Source: Heliocybe sulcata (lineage: Eukaryota; Basidiomycota; Agaricomycetes; Gloeophyllales; Gloeophyllaceae). Taken from it: a DNA stretch of 64,000 nt. Location of the stretch: positions 870,264 through 934,263 of the forward strand of contig ML213506.1 in NCBI GenBank assembly GCA_004369045.1, given 5' to 3'. A model generated the notes under the pieces. That model searched no databases and was not told the DNA's origin. It worked only from the letters and a program-made list of their open reading frames with translations. Every line of letters begins with the position of its first letter. Position 1 is the stretch's first letter. Shown here one piece after another: positions 12,042 through 23,809 of this stretch. Made by a program: the position numbers and the translations under genes.

Positions 12042-14079
12042 TCACGCCTGCTTCTCCCCTTTCTGCTGCTGCTTCCGATACTCCATAACCGCTTTTCTCC
12101 GCATGAACCACTGGAATAATGGTATTGTTATACAGGAAATGGCGATCCATGCAAACAGAACGCCGAAATTGAGACCAACTATGGCCCAAATGTCAGTCGA
12201 GCGGCGAGTGTGCGATGTGAAGACCTGCATACCTTGATTGCGCGTCCGGAATACGAGAGTCCGTACAGCCCTCGAAACGTTATAGAATGGAGCGGCGTAG
12301 CCGTACCGGAAGATGGTAGGGAGCAGCTCAATCGGGTAGAACGAGACGGAGACATTCGCTGCGAACACCCACAATGTCAGCACGCTCATGTCATCCGAAG
12401 GCAGGAGACGCACCTATTAGCCATAGCACGAGGAAGAAGGGTATGAATTTGGGCGTCAAGATCGTAACCAGTGCTTCAACCGCAAGACCACTGGAATACA
12501 GCAGCCAGTCAGACGTCCAGGTACTCTCATCCACGCGGGTTGAGTAATGCAACTTACAGAGCTGTCATGCCGACCCACGCCAACATCCAAAAGATAACAA
12601 AACCACCGCGACCAAACTGGCGGTTGAACGGCACCTGGAACGCCAGACTGACGAGAGCATAATTCAACTGCGAAACCAGACGTGTAAGCCTTCTGAAATC
12701 CGAGAGTGATATGCAACAGAGGCAGAACGTACTGAGATCGGGAAGTACAAGGATGGGGGAACTGCGAGGCGGAGCTTGATGAGGGAGGAGAGACGGAGGC
12801 GGCGGTCGAGGCCGGATACCATGACTCGCGCGGTGAAATTCATTAGCTGGATCATTGATCGTCAACAGCGTTGGAAGGTAGCCGTATACTGACAGCCGTC
12901 CACTTACAACTGTGATGAACTGATAAACGAAGCAGGGTCAGTGTTACTGTAAGCGACGAAGGTGGCTCGGACATACAGCAAGAATCAAAAGGTAGATGAG
13001 GCCGACGAAGTCGACTGCAGAAGCACTAGATCGCGCTCGTCAGATGCAGCTCTACCAAGGGCGGCAACACAGGTTCCAAAACGCACACTTCCACATCAAA
13101 CGGTCGGACATTATCGGTCGTGTACGAGATAGGCGAGGTAACGACTTGCGGAGCATTGGTGAGTAGATTCACCAGGTTGATGCCGCTGCCAGCCAGCTGG
13201 GTCGCATAGCGCGTGGCGAAATAGCTGGATATGTTTCGCAGAGTCATGTCCATCTGCACATCCTCAGTCAGAGCGACCGTATACGCCGTGTGTAGACCCT
13301 TACCATCGGCATCATAATTAAACGACTTGTGTCCATGTCAGTTAACATGTCCCTGGTACGGAGTGCGTGCCACGTACTAGGAATTCTCATTGCGAGCTTC
13401 CGATGCATACATAGTCACGGCATATGAGCCGTTATAAGACGCATCGGCAGATTCTGCTGCAGAGTTCAAGGCATTTGTTGCGCCGGGATTGACTGTTATG
13501 CCATTAGCGCTATTGCGACGCGTCGCGAGTATAGACAGTCAGACCCACTTGACACAATCACCCATGCATCCTCTTGCAGTATATGCTGCGGAACGTCGGA
13601 GGGACCGTTAGGGAAATTGCTGGCGGGCATCATATGCCATGATATCTGTTCCTTCGGGCCACTGAGACTGTAGATATTTTGTGACACATAGCTCCCAATC
13701 TCTCCTCCATCGAAGTCCTGACCACTACTCAGCTCTCTCCTCCAGCACAGGACGACGCTTCATAGAGACTCACGATAATCCACCCATTCAAGTTATGTAT
13801 CGCCGTCTCCGGTTTCCACTCCGACCCCCAGAACATCGGGAGGACCGCCCATATCGTCAGCGACACCAAGACGACCGCCAGAACGCATACTTTGAGATAC
13901 GTCTGCCTTGCCTTCGTAGTATCCGGGTCCTTGTCCCAAAAGCCCTTCGAGAACGGAGGACCTGGAGGAACGGAGTCCGCGTGCGTCCCCTCTGGCTGGC
14001 CGAGATCCTCGACTACAGTCTGCCGTGAGGCGTTCGCCTCCTCCGACGGTCTCGTCGACTCCTGATCCGGCTCGTGCAT
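12042..14079 (-). CDS. SNG1/DUF3533-family membrane protein
   Basis: Twelve exons on the minus strand (14079-13774, 13717-13549, 13492-13378, 13325-13304, 13253-13087, 13025-12977, 12919-12908, 12846-12733, 12667-12558, 12490-12414, 12358-12233, 12178-12042) encode 467 aa. The N-terminus is acidic and cytosolic, then FWDKDP and a first membrane helix (VCVLAVVLVSLTIWAVLP) precede a soluble middle part. A cluster of C-terminal helices follows, with FYPIELLP, YGYAAPFYN and VGLNFGVLFAWI. This is the layout of the yeast nitrosoguanidine-resistance protein Sng1 and DUF3533 relatives, which resemble ABC-2-type permeases. The transported substrate is unknown. One exon is only 12 bp (12908-12919, encoding FITV). 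Confidence 0.85.
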
Positions 14080-14738
14080 CGCTGGCTGCTTCTCGATGTG
14101 TCGAAGTCGCTGGAGTTGCTCACGCAGGACAACAAAAGCTCAAGAGAGCGATATTTAGACTGACTGCACTAGCATGCCCGAGCTATGTCAGCCCTTGCAC
14201 ATAAGCTTATGAATTCGCTGGCCAAACACAGTGCTTCCGGGCAGGAGGCGTCATCCTGGACTGCCATTGGGAGAAATCTATCTGCCGCGACAGAGCATAT
14301 CGGGCTCGGTGCCAGAGAAACCAAGCCAGCGCTCGAACATAATAGGGTAGACTGAATGCATTCCGGAGAGAGAGATGCTCGATGAAGGCCTCGTCTGTCT
14401 TATATATGATGGTGCGGAGAACCCACGCAGCTGAGCGCTGACCCACCGACACCTCCGTCGCTTAACCATGGCCTGCACAGCACTGCGAGGAAGCGACCGC
14501 CGGCAAGCATAATCTATGCGAGACGAAATTGGCCACAGAACTGGTGTATGTATTTGTACAAGTACAGGATCTATCGAAATACAGGAAGCAGAGCGAGAGC
14601 TAAGACTATAACAAGCAAGACAGGCAGGATGGACATACAAAGAACCCAGAAGAGCAGCAGCGACACGATCGAGAACGTCCCAGTAGGTCCATATGAAACA
14701 GTATTGCACAGGCTCACCGAGTACTAGCCCCAGAAAAT
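14080..14738. other. Intergenic region
   Basis: These 659 bp separate the start of the SNG1-like gene from the end of the RING gene, both on the minus strand. Minus-strand open frames at 14207-14742 lack conserved features and overlap the expected 3' UTR of the RING gene. I see no supported gene. Confidence 0.45.
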
Positions 14739-17057
14739 TCAAGTCCGTCGTCTTCGATCTTTCTTCGTCTGCTGCTCAGGCTCGGGGAGGTTGACCGGTC
14801 GCTGACAGACAGGACACCGACCCGAGACATCAGTCAACCAGGGATCGAGACATGTTTTCTACAAACCAGCAGTTCAGAGATGCAGCAGCACAATAATGGT
14901 ATCAGGGATACTCACATGGAACACATGGCCGCACCCTAGCAACCTCAGAGGCTGCGGTCCCTCTCCCGCATCCTCGAGCTTAAGCAGATTCGCTCGCTCC
15001 TCCTCAGTCACCTCACCCACACGCAGCTCCTCGACTGGTCGATTGGCCGCATCTGCATCCTCGCCCCCCTTCCCAATAGCAGCAGTGTCTGTACCATCGC
15101 CTCTGGCTTTATCATCACCTCCATCGGTAATAGCGCGTATGCGCTTGGGCTCCTCAAAGTCCGTCAGGCATATCGCACACGCTGCCCTGTTCTCCTCCAA
15201 TATGACGAAAGGATAGTCGCCTTGTTCCCAATTATCCTCCCAGGTTAGTTCATTCTTCTCTGTCTCTGCTCCCTTCTCGCTGCTGCTCGTCTGTTTACCC
15301 TTAGCATTCTTTCCTACTTTGGACTTGGTCATTTTGCGAAGGAAAGCAAATCTCCGCCTTCGCCGAGCAGGTACTGCTGACTCCGCTTGGAGTGTCTTGG
15401 GTGGATAGGTATATGCGGGTGGAGGGAAGGCCAATGGGGAGACCTTTTCATTGTCATCGTCCGGAGGGGGAGGAATGTATAATACCAGAGGAATACGTTG
15501 AACGACGGATTTGGGCAGCTTGCCAATCTCGGGCTTGATGTAGTGCGGGTTTTGCAGAGGGTGGCGGCCCAACAGTATCAGGATTATGTTGTAGAAGAGC
15601 TGCCATCGGTATAAAATTGTGCACAAGGAAGAAATATGAAGTGAACTCACCAATATGAGTGGCCCAATGACAAACACCACTAGCCCGAACAGTATAACTT
15701 CAACAACGGCAAGGTACATGGTGCAGAGTATGCCGAACGTGAGCCACCAGATGTGCGGTGCGGCATGCCGGCAGGTGTTTACCGAGGTGTATGCGAGGAT
15801 GTGAGCGATCACAAACCAGGTGACAGTCAAGAGCGAAGACAGGAATGACATGCTGTGCGCTGCATGAGCTGTGCCCGAAGAGATGAGATGGAAAGGAGAG
15901 CACGCACCGAGAATATAGACGTGCATGAGGTCGAGCCGATTCAGAGCTGTTGTTATTCCCGCTGCTGGCATAGCTCTGCCTGGCGGTCGTTCTGGCAGCG
16001 CCCGACGGTGCACGGCCGGTCTCCATCGCTAATGCGTTCTGCCTCTCGCTTTCATTTAATGAATATGGGACATATTAGCTTGAGCATGAAGTGCAAGGAC
16101 TTACATTGCCGCGTTCTGTCGGGCAACCTTATCACGAGTGAAGCCCCAGACGCCCATGGAGCAACCCATCAGGATTTTTCCCACCCAAAGAGCATTCCAT
16201 ACGCCTAGAGGTCTGTCGCACGCCGTCCATTCAGTGTATTGCGGCATTGCGTGACTGCGGGCTATTGAGGAGTATGCCAGCAGGGCTACCACAATAACCA
16301 CCTTAGATGCAGGTTAAGTATAACGGGAGGATAACACTATGACTATAGATGGCACACACACCTGGACGAAACCGAAAGATAAGGTCCACACCACACTAAA
16401 TAGTGATTTCCTCGCCTTCGTAGCATAGCGTCCATAGCCGAAGAATGTCATAATTCGCCGATAAAGAGGTAGATTCGGGGGCATGGGTTCCGCTCCATCT
16501 GCTGGAGGAACGTATGGATCAGGCAGGGGATCCGGCTCACCCATCATGCCCGACGCAGCCGTACGTGCCCAGGTAGCCGAGGTACGCTCTCGATGGGGAG
16601 AGATAGGGATTCGTGAGGGGCTAGGCAAGTGTCTGCCCAACGACAGCCCAGAGTCACGCACCACCCTCATCCTCGCAGGTTCCAACTCCGCCAGGCCATC
16701 GTAGAGGGCTGTAGAGTCTGGCTGTCGACGCGGGCTGAAGATGTCGTGGCCCTCAGAGTAGCGGTGATACTGAGCATGCCTAGCGCGCGCCGCCCGACGG
16801 ATATGTGCGGCGTCCCTCCCGCTCAGGCGGATGGTGTTCTCTTGGAGCGCCCTCGCAGCCGTAGTAGAAGAATAGTCCGCCATTTCGCTCCTCGATGGTC
16901 CTTCCGCAAACATGACTGACACAGGGCGAGACCCGTCATGGGTGGACCCCCGTGCAGGAGGTCGCAGGGCTCTTTCATACCGAGCAAGGTCGATGTCGCC
17001 GGTCGACCTGACTCTACGAAGGGTCTCTGAAGATGAGCTGGAAATCAAGCCAGCCAT
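14739..17057 (-). CDS. Transmembrane RING-H2 E3 ubiquitin ligase candidate
   Basis: Six exons on the minus strand (17057-16362, 16301-16105, 16042-15908, 15852-15651, 15599-14916, 14858-14739) encode 677 aa. The start is the ATG at 17057; the frame also extends a few codons upstream without an ATG. The N-terminus is Ser/Arg-rich and probably disordered. About four hydrophobic segments follow, including VVIVVALLAY, LTVTWFVIAHILAY and VILFGLVVFVIGPLIL. The C-terminus carries a RING-H2 with CAIC, CGHVFHKTC and CPVC. The loop between the first Cys pair and the CGH motif is about 80 residues, rich in Asp/Glu/Gly, far longer than usual. Proteins of this layout are membrane-anchored E3 ligases; the substrate is unknown. 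Confidence 0.85.
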
Positions 17058-17753
17058 GGCGAACACTTGAACCTATAGTTGAGAAGCGTCCGCAAGCCGG
17101 AGGTATGTTGGACGAGGGTGAGGCACAACCGCCGTCTCGGGCTTAGCCAGACCCGGTCATGCAACCTTAGCTGGCGTATTTAAAGACGTTGCCTGACCGA
17201 GCAATGCAGAGACGCCAGCGCAGAGTCCGTGTCGAGCTAGATACAGCAGAGACTCAGTACTCAGTACAGAGTACGGACCTAGTGAAGAGCGCCTACGCCG
17301 CCGCACACGCACGCGGCCCGGCGCCTCTAGAGACGCACTGAACCACAGCCCAGCGCGTAAAATATATATCATTTAAAATATGAACATCTTTCAAAAGGCC
17401 CAGCAATGAGGCATGAGGCAAAACTGTCTATGCTGGACCTAATCGCAGGATCACACTTTGCGAGATCAAGACAAGGTTGTCAGGCTCGGACGACTTCGAT
17501 ATTGTGGGCGCTTAGTGGCATCAGCATCATAGACGCTTACGAACAGCCACAAAGGCGCCAACAAGGTATCCGACGCCAAATGCCCTGCGTCCACAGCTTG
17601 CCCACCACATGAATCCACACGCGCGACATCGCTGTCACAGCCGAGATGCTGCTGCTTATCGGTTCGGAACGGTAGGGGCTCTATCCAAGGTAGAAATACA
17701 ATCATCCAGAATAACACGACAAGAGAGCCGGAGATAGAACCCACATACATCCC
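17058..17753. other. Intergenic region
   Basis: These 696 bp form the upstream region of the RING gene and the 3' flank of the next minus-strand gene. I found no coding sequence, RNA gene or clear regulatory motif. Confidence 0.4.
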
Positions 17754-20021
17754 CTACCTGCCTTTGAGCTCCCGCCAGATAGGCGTGATAGCCTGCGCGA
17801 CAGTATTCGCCGCCACCTCCAACTCGCCACGTTCAGTCTCCCTTACGACAGCATCGAACAACCTCCTCCCTCTCCACCGGTCCGGATGAAATCGCCTATG
17901 CGACTTCTCCACAAACTCTTTGTAATCCTGTGTTCGCATAAGGTGCCTGACTTCAGTGAAGAACTTCTCCACCGCGGACCAGTCGATGTCCTCCACCGTG
18001 AACGACACGGGTGAGTGGAGAACGGGCCAGGGGATAGCGTCAAAGGTCAAGGGCTCTCCGTCTCTGCTGAACTTGGCGTTGTCGAAGGCCTCAGCGAGGA
18101 TACGGTAGCGCTCGAGCGCGCGCTGGGACGTCCAAGGGCCTCGGGACCACCGTTCCCATTGATGTCTTCGTTTCCGCTCTCTCTCTTGCCTCTCCTGGCG
18201 CGACTCTGCTTCTCTAGCGAGCGCTTGCCGTCGCTCATGCTCCACTCTTTCTCTTTCTCTGCGTTCATGCGCGGCGCGCTCCGCTTCCTCGCGTCGTCGC
18301 CGTTCTTTCTCATTTGCTTCCTTCTCAGCGCGTTCCTTCCGCTCACGTTCCCGGATGGCCCGATCCCATAAGGGACGATCCTGCTCGAGCTCCGCTATCT
18401 TTCGCCGCGACTCTTCGATAGCGGCTTGCCGCGCGGCCTCTTCGTCAGCATCAATCCGTGACTCGTCCGCAGCGGCATGGACACCAGCAGATGGCTCCCC
18501 TTCCATATTCTGATCCATGTCTGAATTAAAATGATCATAGTTTCATTAATGTCATAAATCAGCGCCACGGAAAAACATCTACAAACTCACTGTTCTCTAG
18601 CTGTTCCTCTGGAACATCAGGGAGCTCCTCTTCCTTGGCGAATGCTGCATGTCTGGAAGCAGAGAATGTGCCCCTACTGAGTTCCACCTTACGTTTCTTT
18701 TCCTTTTCCCGGGCAGCCTTCTTCCCCGCCAACTCCCGTTTGATACTGGTCGGAGATAGAGTGCGTGCCCGCTTGGACGATCGGGGGTTGGGTTGAGCGG
18801 CGCCCGTGTCCACCGACCTGGCATTTGGGGTTTGTCCAGAAGCATATTCGGTCGGAACTGTTCCACATGTCTTTGGCTTCCATACCAGCATGCAGAGGCA
18901 CTTGAGGCGTACCTTTGCGTTTCACACTCTCCGGTTTTCGCGGGCGTGATGGTGAAGGGTTGGGAGTTGGAGGAACAGAGTTATCCCTCGTGAGATCGAC
19001 CATTTCGGGCACCCCATCGAACCCGCCCCTAGTCGAGCCGTTGCGGCGCACACGGTTCGCGAGCTTGCCTCTCCGAGCTTTCCTTCCCGCTTCCAGTTCG
19101 TCTCGTAGTTTACTGCGGCTCCTAGCTCGAGCAGGGCGTGCGTGTCCATTCGGTTTAGGCCGGGCGGGAGCGCCATCGACGACCATCCCCTCAACCTCGT
19201 CGCTGCTGCCCAGATTATCATCGGAGCTGTCGAGCCCAGAGTTTGAGTCATCATCAGAGATCTCAATAATGCGAGGGCGCTTGGACGAGAGTGGCGGCGG
19301 CGGCGGCGGCATCTGTCTGTTCGGAGACACAGTAGCATACCGGCGTTTCGCACCAGTAGCGTTTGCTGGTAATGTCTCCGAGGACTTGGACCCTGAATCA
19401 TCTTCGACTGCTTTACCTTTGCCTTTGTTGCGAGTGATGGTCGTATTAGCGGGTAGCGGACGGACCGTGCAGATGTACTCCGGGTCAAGCTTGTAGATGT
19501 CCCACATGTCTTGGTCGAACTCGACAAGGTCACTGTCCGTCTCTTTAGTATCAGACATACGTTGAATTGAAGACGACATGGATATATGTCCGGGACAGCA
19601 GTCACACGAGATGCAGCCACCACAGAAGCCCCAGTCATAGACAGATATAGGAGGGATTGAGAGCCGAAGGAATATAGGATCTAGCATCGAAGAAGAGTAT
19701 AAGTTCGAATACTCACCCGCATAGATCGACTATTCTCGGCCATGTACCCTCATCCTGCGCTCCTGGGTCCCGCTTCGCTTTCGGAACGAACCTCCATGAA
19801 CTCTGACCGTCGGCCGTAACCTCGACAACGACACGCTTAGGCCGGTACAACTCTTCACTTAGAGATAGTTTGTTCATGTCCGGCAATGCCTCACGCCACG
19901 CCGAGGCTGTGGCTGGGTTGAAGGATGCAAAGGACAGTTTGTTTCCTGGCAAACGGAGCAGACGATCCGACTGCGACGGGTCATACAAGCCCGGACCTGA
20001 CTTGCTAGATGATTGAGACAT
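17754..20021 (-). CDS. Charged nuclear-type protein with NFKBIL1-like C-terminus
   Basis: Four exons on the minus strand (20021-19717, 19532-18913, 18857-18591, 18520-17754) encode 652 aa. The N-terminal 100 residues are a compact region (WREALPDMNKLSLSEELYRPKR). A low-complexity part follows with a poly-Pro run, an acidic EISDDDSNS patch and basic RRG/KRK stretches, suggesting a nuclear protein. Then comes a long Glu/Arg coiled coil of about 100 residues. The C-terminus contains DAIPWPVL and RRFHPDRWRGR, an arrangement resembling the C-terminal region of NFKBIL1-like proteins and related basidiomycete proteins. The first intron (19533-19716, 184 bp) is longer than typical here, and its acceptor is my choice to keep the frame; the upstream part could instead be a separate transcript. 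Confidence 0.65.
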
Positions 20022-20505
20022 TGCATATGTGCCAAATATTCGGACAATTCTGGGAAAATGGGAAAGCCAGAGCTGTGGCGGAGGAAAACAAGCATCAAAG
20101 CCACTGAGCCGGTGCAGTCACGCGAAGCAGCACGTGAGCCGTGCCACACCCCATCAATTCACGCAATATTCGCAGAGTCCTCAGTCCGCGTCTTCATAAA
20201 CCTTCGTTAGACTTATTTCTCTTATATCTCATTTCTACTTTATGTCTACTCCGGACAAGACCATCTCTTTATCCTGGCTCAAGGACTGCTTGGAAGGACC
20301 TTCGAACGTTCGTAGCCAAAGCAGGAAGCGTCCGATTGTGACTCGACGAAGGGTGACGTGACGTCGTGAGCAACCCATCAATCATAACCCGCTTGTAAGT
20401 CTGGGGTTGGAGGCAATACACTCAATACTGACTCGCTTTGACTCGTTCAGCAGGACATAAAGTGGCAGCTGCAGTTTGCAGACAAACTATTCCCTTCTGC
20501 CCACT
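20022..20505. promoter_or_regulatory. Shared divergent promoter region
   Basis: This 484-bp region separates two head-to-head genes. It contains a CACGTG E-box at 20131-20136 and a TGACGTGACGTCG element at 20354-20366, which resembles an ATF/CREB (bZIP) site. Either could control both genes; this is inferred from sequence only. Confidence 0.4.
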
Positions 20506-23224
20506 ATGCCGACACTACGAGACTTCCAAAATGAAATGGAGGAGATACACGACCGGGAGTTGACGAAACAGCGGACACAAGCACTCATAGACATGGACAA
20601 GGAGAACAAGAGACCCCCGAAGCCAGTACCGGCTGAGACTAAGACAGAGGTGGAGGCAGCCTCGTCCGAGTCAGTCGGAGATGATCATGACTTCGAGGGG
20701 ATGCAGCTCGAGATACAAGTGAGTGTACTCTTAAGTACTCGTATGAGCAATGCCCTTCACATTGGGTTCAGACACAACTTCTTTCCGGAGCTGAGCCGGA
20801 CCATGACCGCGCCAAGGACGCCCTTGCCCAGCTGTTGACACGGGCGAGGGGAGAGTGTGTCTTCCGGATAGGTAGCAGACCCCCAAACATCAAGCTGTTC
20901 GCGGGGGAGCCGTTGGACGGTGAATCAGGTTGGTCTGGTGTGTCACGGACATTACAGGAGGTCGAGAAGCTCTGTAAAGACGTCACGGCATGTGTGGAGG
21001 AGGTTGGCGGGAAGGTATCCGTTCTGCATAAGTCGGACACAGTGCAGCCCCGGGCGGCTCTTCTCCTGCGATTACCTCCCCCTAACGTCGCACTCACCCC
21101 TGAAGTCCGGGTCGCTGTTGTCGGCAATGTGGACAGCGGCAAGTCAACGACGTTAGGCGTACTAACACGAGGTACGCGATCGCAGATTGCCTATGGGCTT
21201 GTGTTTGAATTTATTCAGGTGGGCTGGACGATGGGAGAGGTCGGGCACGCGTCGGCTTGTTCCGGCACAAACACGAGATTGAAACTGGGCGGACGTCCAG
21301 CGTGGGAATGGAGGTTGGTCTCTCGAGCGGCGCTCTTGTCCCAGTACTGAAGCTCCTGCCGTTCGCGTAGATATTAGGGTTTGCCCCGGATGGATCGCCA
21401 ATACTACCGAAGACGGCGAACTCCATGGACCTGGACACAATACGACGCGAGAAACTAGGATGGGAGGAGATATCCGTGCAAGCCGCCAAGATTGTCTCGT
21501 TCATCGGTATGCCTCGCACTCATTGCTCTGCATGGACCGGACTTACTTCTTCTGAATCGCAGATCTCGCCGGCCACGAGAAATACCTCAAGACAACATTA
21601 TATGGGCTTACATCTGGAGCGCCAGCATGCGTGATGCTCATGGTAGGAGGGAATGCCGGATTGATCGGGATGTCGAAAGAGCATCTCGCGATCTCCCTTG
21701 CACTAAACGTGCCCGTGGTTGTGTGCATAACAAAGGTACGTATCACCTCACTAGTGCTTACGCCTGACTCAAACTTTGAGGCAGGTCGACATGACTCCCC
21801 CAAATATCCTGGCGGAGACGATCAAACAGGTCGTAAAGGTGCTGAAGAGCCCGGGATGCCGGTTCGTAACTCAGTTTACCCGCATGGTGCCGGGATGATC
21901 CTGATCTGTGGCGTCGTCAGCAAGACGCCAGTTTTTGTCAAGTCTACGGAGATGGCCATTGAACTGTCGCAAGTATTTGCCAATGAAAGGTAACGGCATC
22001 AAGAGCTTGTCTAGGAGCCTTCTGCTGATGTTGTATATGATTAGACTGTGCCCTATCTTTCAGCTGTCCAACGTCACAGGCGAGGGCCTCGACTTTGTAA
22101 GCAATTCCCTTATCAGGAGCGCATCGTTTGACCACATGCTATGGGCGGATGTAGGTCCGTCTATTCCTGAATTTGTTACCATCAGACGAACAGGACAGTT
22201 CAAAATTCATGAACGATCAACCACTTGAAGTACGTAGCTTCTTCTCTGACTTCCATTCGGCAATGTGAGGCTTCCTTACTTCTGAATTCATTCCAGTACT
22301 CCGTCACAGATGTCTGGTCTGTACCTTACGTTGGGACTGTCGTGAACGGAATCTTGAATGGTGGTACGGTGAAAACGGGAGAGCAGGTCCTCCTGGGTCC
22401 TGACTCGAACGGGAATTACCAATCGACCGTGATCAAGAGCATGCAGCGGAAGAGGTCGGTGTGGCGCAGATAGTACGATAACTCATTGGGGACAAAGTTA
22501 ATCGGTGCTATCTTTGCTTAGGGCACCTGTAACCACCGCGGACGCCGGTCAGTGCGTCTCTTTCGCACTCAAGCGGGTACGAAGACAAGCTGTACGCAAG
22601 GGCATGGTGATCGTACATAAGACCGAGACGCCACCTCGAGGTACGTATTTTATGATCAGACGCTCATTTGGTCATCACTAAACCGTTTCTTCCCTGACTT
22701 GTGACTACAGCGATCAGGAGGTTCGAGGGTCAAGTGCTCATCCTGTAGTACGTAAGGATTTGCAATCCATGCAGGCCGCGTTCTGATAAGAGATTTCTTC
22801 TCAGCCACAATACAACGCTACAGAAGAACTATCAGGTAGGCTCCAGCTTGCTTCCTGATTCCGCGGCTTTGACGTGATAACTTCGGACGTCGCTCTACCC
22901 TGAAGGCGATGCTACATTGCGGCGTAAGCGACTCCCCTTTTCTACTATGCTTGTGAGGCGTCTCACGGATCGGTATATTCTAGGCTATACGACAGACCGT
23001 GCGGATAACGGACATGGATCACCCACAAGGGATTTTGCGGACAGGAGACCGCGCCACCGTCAAGTTTGAGTTCATATCGCATCCTGAGTTCGTTAAAGAG
23101 GGGATGAAACTGCTGTTTAGAGAGGGGAAAACAAAGGTGCGATTCTTGATACTTATGGTGCCCCTCAAAAAGCTCAGGCTCGGCAATATAGGGCCTAGGT
23201 GTCATCACCCGGTTGCTGGACTAA
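20506..23224 (+). CDS. GTPBP1/GTPBP2-type GTPase
   Basis: Sixteen exons (20506-20718, 20772-21171, 21219-21313, 21371-21506, 21563-21735, 21785-21861, 21921-21989, 22045-22096, 22155-22229, 22297-22454, 22522-22640, 22711-22747, 22805-22835, 22906-22923, 22984-23136, 23192-23224) encode 612 aa. The EF-Tu-like G motifs are in place: P-loop GNVDSGKST, the GRTSSVGME effector region, DLAGHEKY and TKVDM. Beta-barrel domains follow ([35 protein letters not shown]). This order is that of metazoan GTPBP1/2 and their fungal relatives, translational GTPases linked to mRNA or ribosome surveillance. The start is the ATG at 20506. One exon is just 18 bp (22906-22923). The next gene on the strand is also a translation factor, eEF3. 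Confidence 0.92.
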
Positions 23225-23809
23225 GGCTCGGTCCCTCTAGCTGGACATCGTACAACCGCCCTATCCGTATCTCTATCTCCCAGTCTTGGATTATATGGAG
23301 TTACCACTATTACTCTTTTGTATTATTATTCACATTTATCTCGTTGCCGTACTGCGTGACCACAGTGGTTTTGTGAAGGCGGTTTCCCGCAGAACGTGCC
23401 CTCTGGGAGGATTACATTTTCTGTTTCCTAAATTCCTCCTAGCCCTAACCCGAGCGCATGAGTTAATCCTCCCTCATAATTATGTAAGCACTTGCTTCTC
23501 GCACCGCCACCATCTGCTGGATCACCGCACGTGGGTCAAAATTTCCCGCCGTACCATTTGCGTGCCGAAGGCTGCGCTCAGACAGGCTCAGTCCGCTCCG
23601 TCCACAGCGCGCTCCGCTCTTTGCTGCAGGCATCCTGGCCGTCGCTGTCTCTCTCGCTTTCGCCATCAGACTCTCGTGTGCAGCTTCTAGGGCCGTTGTA
23701 TAGACTTAGACTGTATCTCTACGGCTCTATATCCACGGGACGAATCCTAACTATCGATTTCTAATCCGATATCCATAGATTTTCTTACTGGTCTTTTCTG
23801 TCCTGTGTT
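23225..23809. other. Intergenic region upstream of eEF3
   Basis: These 585 bp lie between two plus-strand genes. The stretch is fairly pyrimidine-rich and should contain the GTPBP 3' UTR and the eEF3 promoter. I see no gene in it. Confidence 0.45.

Noticed and set aside
16362-17066. Upstream non-ATG start for the RING gene at 17066
   Set aside because: The codon is GTG; the ATG at 17057 is three codons downstream and gives the same protein.
18689-19687. One 332-codon minus-strand open frame as a single exon
   Set aside because: Its first part lies in the probable 184-bp intron, and its end runs past a good GTACGC donor at 18912; the spliced form joins conserved-looking segments.
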